Shown: in pieces, positions 7,608 through 15,526 of the stretch | Numbering within the stretch: the first letter of the stretch is position 1 | Layout: each line of letters begins with the position of its first letter | Source of the DNA: Verrucomicrobiota bacterium | GTDB lineage: Bacteria > Verrucomicrobiota > Verrucomicrobiia > Limisphaerales > Pedosphaeraceae | Reading direction: 5' to 3' | DNA length: 64,000 nt | NCBI GenBank assembly: GCA_021325145.1 | Contig: JAJPHR010000110.1 | Span: forward strand, 62,001-126,000 | Notes under the pieces: generated by a model | Seen by the model: only the letters and a program-made list of their open reading frames with translations | Database searches by the model: none | What the model was told of the DNA's origin: nothing | Translations under genes and position numbers: made by a program

Positions 7608-8017
7608 TTGGAACGATAGTAATCGTCCGAATTCAGGACAGTGCTGTCATCAAACCGCTTGTTCGGGCCCGCCGAACGGACCAGGACGCCTTCGCCGGAG
7701 AAATAGATCCGGAGCGGCGTGCCCCAGGGATCGACGATTTCGCCCTTGGAATTGAGGTCTTTTTTGCGGCCCACGAGAATGATCAAGTTCTTGGGGTTTT
7801 TGCCGAGGAGTGATTGGGCGACTTCGGCGTTGTTTCCAACGGGATAACCGCCAATGCGCTCCTTATATTGTTGAAGCGCGTAGAAGAGGTTGTCCACATC
7901 CTCGTTGAACTGGTTGGTTTTCGCCGCGACCTGAAGCACATGCCAGGAGCGGTAGGCCCAACCTGCGCCGGCAAGAACGGCGACCGCGAGAAATACGTGT
8001 AATATCCGTTTCATCAT
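7604..8017 (-). CDS. GspG-like pseudopilin-type protein, short, membrane-anchored
   Basis: A 137-residue protein. Residues 4-24 form one membrane segment or uncleaved signal (ILHVFLAVAVLAGAGWAY), followed by an amphipathic helix (TNQFNEDVDNLFYALQQYK) and a C-terminal part typical of type II secretion major pseudopilins: GGYP, GEIVDPWGTPLRIYF and SAGPNKRFDDS. The prepilin peptidase site GFTLIE is missing, so it is pseudopilin-like in its globular part but probably not processed as a pilin. It stands alone, with its own terminator downstream and an uninformative 91-bp gap before the LacI gene. Role unknown; an envelope or secretion-related function is inference. Confidence 0.75.
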   Translation of the reverse strand: MMKRILHVFLAVAVLAGAGWAYRSWHVLQVAAKTNQFNEDVDNLFYALQQYKERIGGYPVGNNAEVAQSLLGKNPKNLIILVGRKKDLNSKGEIVDPWGTPLRIYFSGEGVLVRSAGPNKRFDDSTVLNSDDYYRSN

Positions 8018-8108
8018 GCGATATTCGTTAGCAATTCAAATGCCACCTTAAAGCGGAGGGACTGGGCCGACGGCGGGCAGGGGACTGCCCCACTTGCGAA
8101 GATAGGTT

Positions 8109-9134
8109 TCAAGCCGGCCCAGGCGCTGACGGCGGGGGAGCGGTGCTTTCGCGGACGATGATCTCCGCTTTCAAACGCTTGTTTTCGGCGCGTTCGCCCC
8201 GGAGCAATTTCAGCATCGTGTCCATGGCGGCGGAACCGAGGCGGAATTTGGGCTGGCGCACGGTGGTCAGTGGAATGCGGAAGTATTCGCTCGTCAGTAT
8301 GTTCCCAAATCCCATGATGGAAATATCGCCAGGTATTTTGATTCCCTGGCTTAGAAACGTATTGGCGCAACCAATGGCCACCAAATCCGTTACGGCTTGA
8401 ATGGCGGTGGCCTGCGGCGCTTCGTTTATGAACTGGAGGGCGGCTTTGGCGCCGTCTTCAATCGTATTGCCGGCCTGAAAAACCAGGCGGTCGTCCACCT
8501 CGAGATTAGCCTCACGCAAGGCACGCCGATAGCCTTCCAAGCGTTCCTGGGACCAGGGCGCGGCATTAGGCCCGCAGAAAAAAGCGACGCGCTTGTGGCC
8601 TAGTCGCAACAGATGCTGCGTAGCCGCGTAGCCGGCCAGGAGGTCATCAGTTTCGACACTTACGAACTGGCGGCAGAACGGGGCGTTATGGCCGAGAATC
8701 ACGACCGGCGTGCCCCGGGCCTGCAGTTTCTGGTAAATCGCAGCTTCGGGACGCATGCGGTACACTGGCGAGATAAACAAGCCATCGACGCGCCGGGCCA
8801 GGAGGCGTTGGATGCAGGCCTCTTCGCGGTTCTCGGTATTCAGGGAGTGGGCGAGAATGATTTCATAACCGAGTTCGTGCGCGCGCTCCTCAAGGGCCAG
8901 CAACACGCGAGAAAAAATCGGGTTCGTGATGGAGGAAATGATGACGCCCAGAAAGCGCGTGGTGCGCGTGCGCAAGCTTTGGGCGCTCGAATCGGGCACA
9001 TAGCCCATTTGCTGGGCAAGCAGTTTGACCCGCGCCTTGGTGGCGGCGGAAATATCCGGCGCGTCCCGCATCACCTTTGACACGGTCATGACCGAGACGC
9101 CGGCTTGCTGGGCGATGTCTTTCAGGCGAATCAT
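8109..9134 (-). CDS. LacI/GalR-family transcriptional regulator
   Basis: A 341-residue DNA-binding regulator. Residues 3-25 contain the LacI helix-turn-helix and the start of the hinge (LKDIAQQAGVSVMTVSKVM), followed by the periplasmic-binding-protein fold of the family: FLGVIISSITNPIFSRVL, RRVDGLFISPV, VETDDLLAGYAATQHLL, LGHKRVAFF and the C-terminal TTVRQPKFRLG. The effector is probably a sugar or sugar derivative, not identifiable from sequence. It lies 27 nt downstream of nadK on the same strand, so co-transcription is possible, but no carbohydrate gene is adjacent; the hexarate genes are 23 kb away. The Pro-rich C-terminal tail (APPPSAPGPA) is extra. Confidence 0.93.
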   Translation of the reverse strand: MIRLKDIAQQAGVSVMTVSKVMRDAPDISAATKARVKLLAQQMGYVPDSSAQSLRTRTTRFLGVIISSITNPIFSRVLLALEERAHELGYEIILAHSLNTENREEACIQRLLARRVDGLFISPVYRMRPEAAIYQKLQARGTPVVILGHNAPFCRQFVSVETDDLLAGYAATQHLLRLGHKRVAFFCGPNAAPWSQERLEGYRRALREANLEVDDRLVFQAGNTIEDGAKAALQFINEAPQATAIQAVTDLVAIGCANTFLSQGIKIPGDISIMGFGNILTSEYFRIPLTTVRQPKFRLGSAAMDTMLKLLRGERAENKRLKAEIIVRESTAPPPSAPGPA

Positions 9135-9161
9135 GCGTGATAACTTCGAGATCGACCGGCG

Positions 9162-10046
9162 TCAGACATGGGCTCCGCTCCAGTTGAGTTTTCGCCGAAG
9201 CGTATCGAAAAACGAACTGCCAGCAAGATGCATCAAGCGCACCGAATTCCGGCTCCGCCGAATGGTGATGGAATCACCAGCGGCGAGTTCGCTCACGCCC
9301 TGCCCGTCGGCGCTCAGGATGGTTTCAGGCTTGGGATTGACGACGCGAACCAGAATCTCCGAGTCCAGGCTGACAATGACGGAACGATTCGAGAGCGTGT
9401 GCGGACAGATCGGGGTAATGGCGAACACCTCGGCGGTGGGATAGACGACCGCGCCCCCGGCGGAAAGCGAGTAGGCCGTCGAACCAGTCGGTGAACTGAC
9501 CAGCAAACCGTCACACCGATAGCGGGTGAGCAACTCGCCATCGACGCTGACTTCCAGAGTAATCAATCGTGAGACGATGGCGCGGCTGACCACAAAGTCA
9601 TTCAAGGCGCATTTGGAGATGGGCTGGCCGCGGCAGGATCCGGAAGCTTCGATCAAGGCGCGCGATTCCAAGGTGAATTCACCGCTCCAAATCTGTTGCA
9701 ACGCGCGCGGCATCTCGTGCGACGAAACCGCGGTGAGGAAACCCAGCCCGCCGATGTTGATGCCGAGGATGGGCGTGCGAGAACCGGCGGTTTCGCTGGC
9801 CGCGCGCAGCATGGTGCCATCCCCGCCGAAAACCAGGAGCAAATTCACTTCGCGCGTCAAGGCCGCGGTGTCCGGATAAACGTCCGATGTCAACCCGCAC
9901 ATCCTCGCGGTAACGGCGTCACAGCAGACGCGCCGGCCGCTGCGCGCAATCAGTTTGGCGGCCTTGGCAATAAGGCTGGCACAGGAAATCTTCTCCGCGT
10001 TTCCAACGAGTCCGACGCGTTTAATGGCTTGGGCCAATCTTTTCAA
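9162..10046 (-). CDS. nadK: NAD kinase
   Basis: ATP-dependent NAD+ kinase (PpnK family), the source of NADP. Diagnostic motifs are present: VFGGDGTMLRA (GGDGT substrate loop), GINIGGLGFLT, the conserved ALNDFVV block, and the glycine-rich SSPTGSTAYSLSAGG. Its 294 residues are normal for the family. The ATG used at 10046 overlaps the end of tlyA by 26 nt, which suggests translational coupling; a later start at VGLVGN cannot be excluded. nadK next to tlyA is a common bacterial pairing. Confidence 0.95.
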   Translation of the reverse strand: MKRLAQAIKRVGLVGNAEKISCASLIAKAAKLIARSGRRVCCDAVTARMCGLTSDVYPDTAALTREVNLLLVFGGDGTMLRAASETAGSRTPILGINIGGLGFLTAVSSHEMPRALQQIWSGEFTLESRALIEASGSCRGQPISKCALNDFVVSRAIVSRLITLEVSVDGELLTRYRCDGLLVSSPTGSTAYSLSAGGAVVYPTAEVFAITPICPHTLSNRSVIVSLDSEILVRVVNPKPETILSADGQGVSELAAGDSITIRRSRNSVRLMHLAGSSFFDTLRRKLNWSGAHV

Positions 10047-10779
10047 TCAGCGCAAAAAATTCTTTGTTGCCAGCCGGACCGAGCAGTGGTGATTCCGTGA
10101 CCCCGCGCCAGGCCATGCCCGGCTGGCCGGCGGCGAATTCCGCCAGCTCCCGCAGCACGCGGGCATGAATCGCAGGATCGGTGATGACACCCCGGCCCTT
10201 GTCCGCCTCGGCCTTGCCTGCTTCAAATTGCGGCTTGATCAATGCGGCAATCTTACCGGATGGGCGGAGTAATGCAACCGCAACAGGAAGAATCCTGGTC
10301 AGGGAAATAAACGAGCAATCAATGACCACCAAATCAACCGGCGCGAATGGGGCCGGGAAGCTGGCGGGCGTCAGGTGACGGGCGTTGACCTTTTCCATAA
10401 CAACCACGCGTGGATCCTGCCGCAGCTTCCAGGCGAGCTGGCCGCGTCCGGTATCGACGGCATAAACCTGCGCGGCGCCATGTTGCAAAAGGCAGTCCGT
10501 GAACCCGCCGGTGGAAGCGCCCAAGTCAATGGCCACCGCGCCGTTGACCTCAAGCTGGAAATGTTGCAGAGCATGTTCGAGTTTCAAACCGCCCCGGCTG
10601 ACATATTTTTCGGAAGCAACCAGGGCGAGTTGATCCACAGGCTGCACCAGGTCGCTCGGCTTGCGGGCGGGCTGCCCATTGATGGTGACATGGCCGGCCA
10701 TGACGGCGCGGCGCGCTTTTTCGCGACTCTCGCACAACCCGCGCTCAACCAGCGCTTGATCCAACCGATGCCTCGCCAT
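10021..10779 (-). CDS. tlyA: TlyA-family rRNA 2'-O-methyltransferase
   Basis: A 252-residue S4-domain methyltransferase of the TlyA/hemolysin A family, which methylates ribose at rRNA cytidines. The N-terminal S4 RNA-binding domain starts at MARHRLDQALVERGL and includes SREKARRAVMAGHVTING; then comes GGLKLEHAL and the FtsJ-like SAM site IDLGASTGGFTDCLL, followed by VDLVVIDCSFISLTRILP and ALIKPQFEAGKAEADKGRGV, carrying the Asp and Lys residues of the FtsJ catalytic set. The ATG at 10779 is chosen because any longer frame runs through an unrelated receiver-domain relic. Downstream it overlaps nadK. Confidence 0.93.
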   Translation of the reverse strand: MARHRLDQALVERGLCESREKARRAVMAGHVTINGQPARKPSDLVQPVDQLALVASEKYVSRGGLKLEHALQHFQLEVNGAVAIDLGASTGGFTDCLLQHGAAQVYAVDTGRGQLAWKLRQDPRVVVMEKVNARHLTPASFPAPFAPVDLVVIDCSFISLTRILPVAVALLRPSGKIAALIKPQFEAGKAEADKGRGVITDPAIHARVLRELAEFAAGQPGMAWRGVTESPLLGPAGNKEFFALIEKIGPSH

Positions 10780-10843
10780 GTCGAATATCAATATGAACAG
10801 TTGCCCGAGGCAGGGCAACAGGGACGTTGCACGTTTCCTGGAA

Positions 10844-11060
10844 CTATCGATCGAGCAGCTCCCGCAAGGCCGTGAGCAGCCGTTCGGCCGTATAAGGTTT
10901 TTCGAGAAAAATTTCAACCTGCAAGGCCCTGAGTTCCTGTGCCCGTTCGTTGGTGCCGGGCCGGCTCGCAAGGCCGCTGGCGGCGATGATCTTGGTTTGC
11001 GGGTGAGCTTCCCGGATCGCACGGCCGCGAGTTCAACGCGGCGCAGGCGCAGAAGTTCCT
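10844..11060 (-). pseudogene. Relic of a response-regulator receiver domain
   Basis: Minus-strand translation from about 10996 to the TAG at 10844-10846 reads as the last third of a CheY-like receiver: KIIAASGLASRP and then IFLEKPYTAERLL, with the conserved beta4 Ser and beta5 Lys-Pro of the family. The frame that continues it upstream (RVELAAV) is in a different register, with a stop between, which implies a frameshift near 11005. There is no room for the phospho-acceptor half before the next gene stops at 11114. This is therefore a truncated, frameshifted end of a receiver or hybrid kinase, between the pilus operon and tlyA. Confidence 0.55.
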
Positions 11061-11113
11061 TGTCTAATTTTTTTTGGGAAAACCAACCTTGCGCTCAGCG
11101 TAAAGATCGAGCC

Positions 11114-11581
11114 TCAACGATTTTCGGCGTAGAGCGTCGATTGCGCTTCACGATAACTGTGCAGGAAGAAGTTGGTATCGGCCACCGCCTTCTCGATCAA
11201 TTGCCGGAGCAGAAAGACTTCGGAAGGATTGATGACGGCGTTGACGCTCTGCTGGAAAGCCTGCATCGGCGTAAAAGTTTGGAAGGAGGCGCCAAACAGG
11301 ATGATGGCGGCGTGCCGGCGGCGTGCCATCGGCATTGTTTGCAAAGTCTGAAGCGTGGCGTTTTCTTCGATCGAGTTCGCCGCGAAAAGTTCCTCCACGA
11401 TTACAACCTGGTAGCGAAACTGGCTGAAGCGGATAAGAAAGTCGCTGTGTGTTGCCGCCGTATGGACCTTGTAACCCAGTTCCTGCAAAGCGCCCTTGGC
11501 TGTCTCCAGCCATTCCGGAGTGGAAAAAGCCAGCAACGCCGGCTTGTCTGTGGCGCTGATAAAATCGAATTCGTCGGCCAT
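11114..11581 (-). CDS. Degenerate receiver-like protein of the pilus operon
   Basis: A 155-residue protein that follows the alternating pattern of a CheY fold: ALLAFSTPEWLETAKGALQELGYKV (beta1-alpha1-beta2), FRYQVVIVEEL where the phospho-acceptor Asp should be, HAAIILFGA and VNAVINPSEVFLLRQLIEKAV. The acidic pocket and the Lys are not evident, so phosphorylation is unlikely. It starts 3 nt after the stop of the PilT-like gene at 11585, so it is very probably co-translated with the two retraction ATPases and could act as an adaptor or localisation factor. That role is inference from context. Confidence 0.7.
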   Translation of the reverse strand: MADEFDFISATDKPALLAFSTPEWLETAKGALQELGYKVHTAATHSDFLIRFSQFRYQVVIVEELFAANSIEENATLQTLQTMPMARRRHAAIILFGASFQTFTPMQAFQQSVNAVINPSEVFLLRQLIEKAVADTNFFLHSYREAQSTLYAENR

Positions 11582-11584
11582 GGG

Positions 11585-12787
11585 TTATTTGAGTTTGAGC
11601 GTGGTGGGAAGTGCGGGCATCGCGCCCTTGGGCGGCAGAATCTCCTTCATCCGCAGGGAACTGATTTGCGTGGTTGTTTCGCCGCGGGCTTTCTTCAGGT
11701 TATCGATGCCGCGCGTGATTGGTCCGCGCTTCGAGCAGTAAAGCAAGGCTGTCTCCTCGGTGATAAGGCCCTGATCATAGGCTTCCAGGGCGGAGTAATC
11801 GAAGGTTCGCCAGCCAAACGACTGGCTCGACTCGATGATTTCGTAAAAGCTTTTGCCTTCGCTCTCGCCTTGCACAATGGTTTCTTTCGTGCGCAGGTTC
11901 GAGCCCATGATTTCCAGCATCGCCCAGCGTCCGCCGCCGATCTTCGGCACCAATCGCTGGCTGACCACCCAGCGCAACGTATCCGCCAGCCGGAGCCGGA
12001 TTTGTTCCTGCTCCTCGGTCTCGAACATGCCCAGGATACGATTGATGGTCTGGCCCGCGTCCACCGTGTGCAGCGTGCTCAGCACCAGATGGCCGGTTTC
12101 CGCCGCGCTGAGCGCGATCTTGACTGTTTCCCGGTCGCGCATTTCCCCCACCAAAATCACTTTGGGCGCCTGGCGCAAAGCGGCGCGGAGACCGGTGGCA
12201 AAGTTGTCGAAATCCGTGCCCAATTCCCGCTGGTTGAACGTCGCCTTGTCGTGCTGATGCACAAACTCGACGGGATCTTCCAGGGTGATGATATGGATCG
12301 CCTTGGTTCGGTTGAACTGGTTCAACACCGCCGCCAGCGTCGTGGATTTGCCGGAGCCGGTCGCGCCGGTGACCAGCACCAAGCCGGTCTTTTCGCGTGG
12401 AATCTGGTGAACGATTTCAGGCAGCTTCAGGTCATCCAGCGTGGGAACCCTCGTGTTCAGCTTCCGCAGCACGATGGAATAGTTGCCGCGCTGGGAGAAA
12501 ATGTTGATACGCAAGCGCGCCTTGTCCATCACCGTATAGGCGGCATCACATGAACCGGTGCGGAGGAGATCCTTGATGTGCCACTGGTTTTCGCCCACCA
12601 GATTGAGCGCCACCTGCTCGGTCTGGAAGGGAGTCAGCCGGTCAATGGGGGGATCGCAGGTGACTGGGATGAGTTCGCCAGCCGTTTCCACCTGGAGCGG
12701 TTTGTCCGCGGTGAAAATCAGATCGGACACCTCCGGAGCGGCGTCCAGCATCGTAGTGAGGATATTGTCCAGTTCGGGCCGGCGCAT
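11585..12787 (-). CDS. PilT/PilU-type pilus retraction ATPase (second copy)
   Basis: Hexameric type IV pilus motor ATPase of 400 residues. Motifs: GATGSGKSTTLAAVL (Walker A), TLEDPVEFVH (Asp box), NQRELG, VILVGEMRDRET (Walker B) and GHLVLSTLHT (His box). It lacks the usual PilT AIRNLIRE signature but has a C-terminal extension ending in a Pro/Lys-rich tail, as in PilU-type paralogues. It follows the first PilT gene by 14 nt and precedes the receiver-like gene by 3 nt, forming one operon. The two ATPases may work as a pair, as PilT and PilU do; pilin and assembly genes are not in the window. Confidence 0.9.
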   Translation of the reverse strand: MRRPELDNILTTMLDAAPEVSDLIFTADKPLQVETAGELIPVTCDPPIDRLTPFQTEQVALNLVGENQWHIKDLLRTGSCDAAYTVMDKARLRINIFSQRGNYSIVLRKLNTRVPTLDDLKLPEIVHQIPREKTGLVLVTGATGSGKSTTLAAVLNQFNRTKAIHIITLEDPVEFVHQHDKATFNQRELGTDFDNFATGLRAALRQAPKVILVGEMRDRETVKIALSAAETGHLVLSTLHTVDAGQTINRILGMFETEEQEQIRLRLADTLRWVVSQRLVPKIGGGRWAMLEIMGSNLRTKETIVQGESEGKSFYEIIESSQSFGWRTFDYSALEAYDQGLITEETALLYCSKRGPITRGIDNLKKARGETTTQISSLRMKEILPPKGAMPALPTTLKLK

Positions 12788-12801
12788 AGTTTGGGATTAA
12801 A

Positions 12802-13896
12802 CTAAACTTCGTCTTCGTCCGGCGGGTTGGGCATGAACACGCGGAATTTCTTTTTGTCGAGGCATTTGTCGTATGCCTCCTCCGGAGAGATGCGTTTCAT
12901 CCGCAAATGTTCCATGATGGCGTCGTCGAGCGGCTGGTTGCCGTGCTTCTTGCCCACCTGAATCATGCCCGGAATCTGGTGTGTCTTGCCTTCGCGAACA
13001 AGGTTGGCGATGGCGGTCGTGAAAACGAGAATTTCCAGCGCGGCCACGCGGCCCTTCTTGTCAATCCGTTTGAAAAGATTCTGCGCCACCACGCCTTTCA
13101 ACGCTTCGGAAAGTGTCGCGCGGATTTTGTTTTGTTGCTCCGCCGGGAACACGTCGATGATACGATCCACCGTCTTGCCCGCGCTCTGCGTGTGCAGCGT
13201 GCCGAACACCAGGTGACCGGTGCTCGCCGCGGTGATCGCCAGCTCGATGGTTTCCAAATCGCGCAACTCGCCCACCAGGATGATGTCCGGGTCCTCGCGC
13301 AAGGCCCCGCGCAACGCCGAGGCGAACGACTTCGTATGCACGCCCACCTCGCGATGATTCACGAGGCAATTCTTGCTCTCGTGGACGAACTCAATCGGAT
13401 CCTCGACGGTGATGATATGGTCGCGGCGATTCTTGTTCGCATAATCCACCATGGCAGCGAGTGTGGTGGATTTGCCGGAGCCGGTTGGCCCGGTCACGAC
13501 CACCAGGCCTTTGTGCAGCATGGAGAGCTTTTTCAGGACGGCGGGCAGGGGAGCATCGAACTTTTCAAAATCCTCGAACGAGAGCACGCGGCTGGGGATT
13601 TGGCGAAAAACTGCGCCGATGCCGTTCTTTTGGTTGAAGAAGTTCGCGCGAAACCGGGAAATGTTCGGAATCTCGTAGCCGAAATCGACGTCGCCCGTTT
13701 CCTCGAACACCTTGATTTTGTATTCCGGGGCGATCTCGTACAGCATTACCTTGAGGCTGTCGCTTTCCAGCGGGGGATAATCCACCCGGTGCAATTCGCC
13801 ATTGATGCGAAGCATGGGGGGGTTGCCGGAGGACAAATGCAGGTCCGAGGCTTTTTGCTCGAACATTAGGTTGAAGAAAGCATCGATTTTCGCCAT
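12802..13896 (-). CDS. pilT: PilT-family twitching motility ATPase
   Basis: A 364-residue retraction ATPase that powers pilus disassembly at the inner membrane. The N-terminal PAS-like part carries KASDLHLSSGNPPMLRINGEL, the hallmark start of PilT; then GPTGSGKSTTLAAMV (Walker A), TVEDPIEFVH, VNHREVG, IILVGELRDLET (Walker B) and GHLVFGTLHT. The AIRNLIRE-type element is present as AIANLVREGK, consistent with PilT proper. It is the first gene of a three-gene minus-strand operon. Its start lies 27 nt from the divergent methyltransferase gene at 13924, so the promoter must sit in or near that short space. Confidence 0.93.
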   Translation of the reverse strand: MAKIDAFFNLMFEQKASDLHLSSGNPPMLRINGELHRVDYPPLESDSLKVMLYEIAPEYKIKVFEETGDVDFGYEIPNISRFRANFFNQKNGIGAVFRQIPSRVLSFEDFEKFDAPLPAVLKKLSMLHKGLVVVTGPTGSGKSTTLAAMVDYANKNRRDHIITVEDPIEFVHESKNCLVNHREVGVHTKSFASALRGALREDPDIILVGELRDLETIELAITAASTGHLVFGTLHTQSAGKTVDRIIDVFPAEQQNKIRATLSEALKGVVAQNLFKRIDKKGRVAALEILVFTTAIANLVREGKTHQIPGMIQVGKKHGNQPLDDAIMEHLRMKRISPEEAYDKCLDKKKFRVFMPNPPDEDEV

Positions 13897-13923
13897 ACGT
13901 CAGGGAATAGTTTAGCAGGACTT

Positions 13924-15189
13924 GTGCCCAGCCTGCCTCAGTACGGGCCAAACCCGCTCACAATGAAGAATCTCCGCGCCATCATGGCCGAAGAAGCCAA
14001 TTCCGAGGGCGCAATAACCTTCGCCCGCTTCATGGAATTGGCCTTGTATTGTCCCAATATTGGATACTACACGCGTCCGGGTGCAACGACTGGGCGTTCC
14101 GGTGATTTTTTTACCAGTGTCAGCGTGGGCAGTCTCTTTGGTCAATTGCTCGCCTTTCAATTCGCCGAATGGCTGGGAACTCCTGAACGCCCGGTTCAAC
14201 TCGTTGAAGCCGGCGCCCACGACGCCCGGCTTGCCTGCGACATCCTCGCCTGGCTCCAGGCACACCGTCCGGCTCTGCGAAACCATTTGGAATACTGGAT
14301 CATCGAACCCTCTGAGTCAAGAATCCGCACCCAACAACAAACCCTCGGTGAACTGGCCGCTTCCGTCCGCTGGTTCCCGGCTTGGAGCGCCCTTCCGCCC
14401 TCCGGCGTCAACGGCATTATCTTCTCCAACGAACTCCTCGATGCCATGCCCACGCATCGACTCGGTTGGGACGCGAACAAAAAAGAATGGTTCGAATGGG
14501 GCGTGGCTGTCCAACAAGTTGCCACCGAACCCGGGCATGGAGTCCCGCCTTTAGGCGGCCGGGCGTCCACTAATATCATCAGCGATGAAGCCACCAACGC
14601 ACCCATTTCCGTCTCCTCTTCCGAAGGGGGGGCTGGGGTGAGGGGGCCCAATAACGAACCTTTCATCTGGATCCGAATGCCCGTCGAACCCGCCACACTG
14701 CTCAAAGGCGGTCTCTCGAATTTGCCCCCCGAACTCCTCGCCATTCTCCCCAACGAATTCACGACCGAAGTCAATCTCGCCGCCATCGAGTGGTGGCAGC
14801 AGGCCGCCGCCGCGCTGCGTTCCGGCAAGTTGCTCACCATCGACTATGGCCTGACAGCAGACGAGTTCCTGTTGCCCGAACGCCACCATGGCACCCTGCG
14901 CGCCTACCACCGTCACCAGGTCAGTTCCAACCTCCTCGCCCGTCCCGGCGAACAGGACCTTACCGCCCACGTCAACTTCACCGCCATTCAAAACGCCGGC
15001 GAAGCCCAGGGCCTCAGCACCGAAACCTTCCAAGCCCAGGCTCAATTCCTGATTGCCATCCTCCGACGGATCGAGCAGGACCGGTCCGCCTTCGGTGAAT
15101 GGACCGCCAAACACGCCCGCCAATTTCAAACCCTCACCCATCCCGCCCACCTCGGCCGCTCTTTCCGCGTTCTCATCCAATCCCGTTAG
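13924..15189 (+). CDS. MidA/NDUFAF7-type SAM-dependent methyltransferase (DUF185), with repeat-derived insert
   Basis: A 421-residue member of the family whose mitochondrial relative methylates an arginine of complex I; the bacterial substrate is not established. Seen: FARFMELALYCPNIGYY and DFFTSVSVGSLFGQLLA at the N-terminus, a SAM-like VEAGAHDARLACDIL where the usual GxG is GAH, then NGIIFSNELLDAMP, and a C-terminal TIDYGLTADEFL, GTLRAYHRH and DLTAHVNFTAI, all typical. Residues about 203-243 are encoded by dispersed repeat DNA that keeps the frame open. The start is uncertain: the second methionine at residue 14 is equally possible. Divergent from the pilT operon. Confidence 0.88.
   Translation: MPSLPQYGPNPLTMKNLRAIMAEEANSEGAITFARFMELALYCPNIGYYTRPGATTGRSGDFFTSVSVGSLFGQLLAFQFAEWLGTPERPVQLVEAGAHDARLACDILAWLQAHRPALRNHLEYWIIEPSESRIRTQQQTLGELAASVRWFPAWSALPPSGVNGIIFSNELLDAMPTHRLGWDANKKEWFEWGVAVQQVATEPGHGVPPLGGRASTNIISDEATNAPISVSSSEGGAGVRGPNNEPFIWIRMPVEPATLLKGGLSNLPPELLAILPNEFTTEVNLAAIEWWQQAAAALRSGKLLTIDYGLTADEFLLPERHHGTLRAYHRHQVSSNLLARPGEQDLTAHVNFTAIQNAGEAQGLSTETFQAQAQFLIAILRRIEQDRSAFGEWTAKHARQFQTLTHPAHLGRSFRVLIQSR
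14532..14649. repeat. Repeat insertions inside the MidA-like gene
   Basis: Two typical intergenic repeat phrases lie inside coding sequence: GCATGGAGTCCCGCCTTTAG with its small GCC-TTTA-GGC hairpin (14535-14559), and a G-rich tract around GGGGGGCTGGGGTGAGGGGG (14626-14646). They translate as a Gly/Pro/Ser-rich linker without stops. A partial copy of the first phrase (TATGGAGTCCCGCGAC) occurs between genes near 37581-37596. Confidence 0.6.
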
Positions 15190-15230
15190 GCACATCCTTC
15201 TGGTAAATGAGCCTCTTCCGGGCGTATTCC

Positions 15231-15300
15231 ACTTTGTTCTACTTTGTTTTGGTTTGTTTTACCTTGTTTCACCTGGTTTTGGCCTTTCGGATTTCATCTT
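15231..15300 (+). repeat. 10-bp-phased T-rich decamer array
   Basis: Six consecutive decamers with period exactly 10: ACTTTGTTCT, ACTTTGTTTT, GGTTTGTTTT, ACCTTGTTTC, ACCTGGTTTT, GGCCTTTCGG. It lies between the 3' ends of two convergent genes, unlike the promoter-proximal arrays at 1501 and 61686. Confidence 0.75.
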
Positions 15301-15460
15301 TGGCGCTTGGTGTTTCCGGCACTCCGTGCCGGTCCTCTCCTTGGACCTATTCCGCCGCCATTCCGCCAGAAATTGGCGGGTTTTCATCCGCTTCGGAAGA
15401 AACTCATATCAAAGCGTCGGAATCATTCCAACAGTCTGCACCAGGACCGTTTAAAGAGTT

Positions 15461-15488
15461 CAGCCCCAGCGGATTGACGCTGGGGCTG
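15461..15488 (-). terminator. Perfect 11-bp hairpin downstream of the beta-helix protein gene
   Basis: CAGCCCCAGCG, a 6-base loop, then CGCTGGGGCTG. It sits 40 bp past the stop of the minus-strand gene at 15527. No T-run follows on either strand, so it is terminator-like or a REP-type element rather than a standard intrinsic terminator. Confidence 0.45.
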
Positions 15489-15526
15489 TGACTGCCAGGA
15501 ACTTTTCGCAAGCTTATGGCTTCGCC

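Larger units (their letters stand above)
15190..15526. other. 337-bp intergenic region between convergent genes
   Basis: Contains the T-rich phased decamers (15231-15300) and a perfect 11-bp hairpin (15461-15488). No open frame here has a recognisable product; the frames present are low-complexity translations of the repeat (Phe/Leu-rich). Confidence 0.5.

Noticed and set aside
10778..12553. 591-codon open frame on plus
   Set aside because: It is antisense to tlyA, the receiver relic and the PilT operon, which have strong motifs on minus; it has no family signal and reflects GC-rich codon bias.
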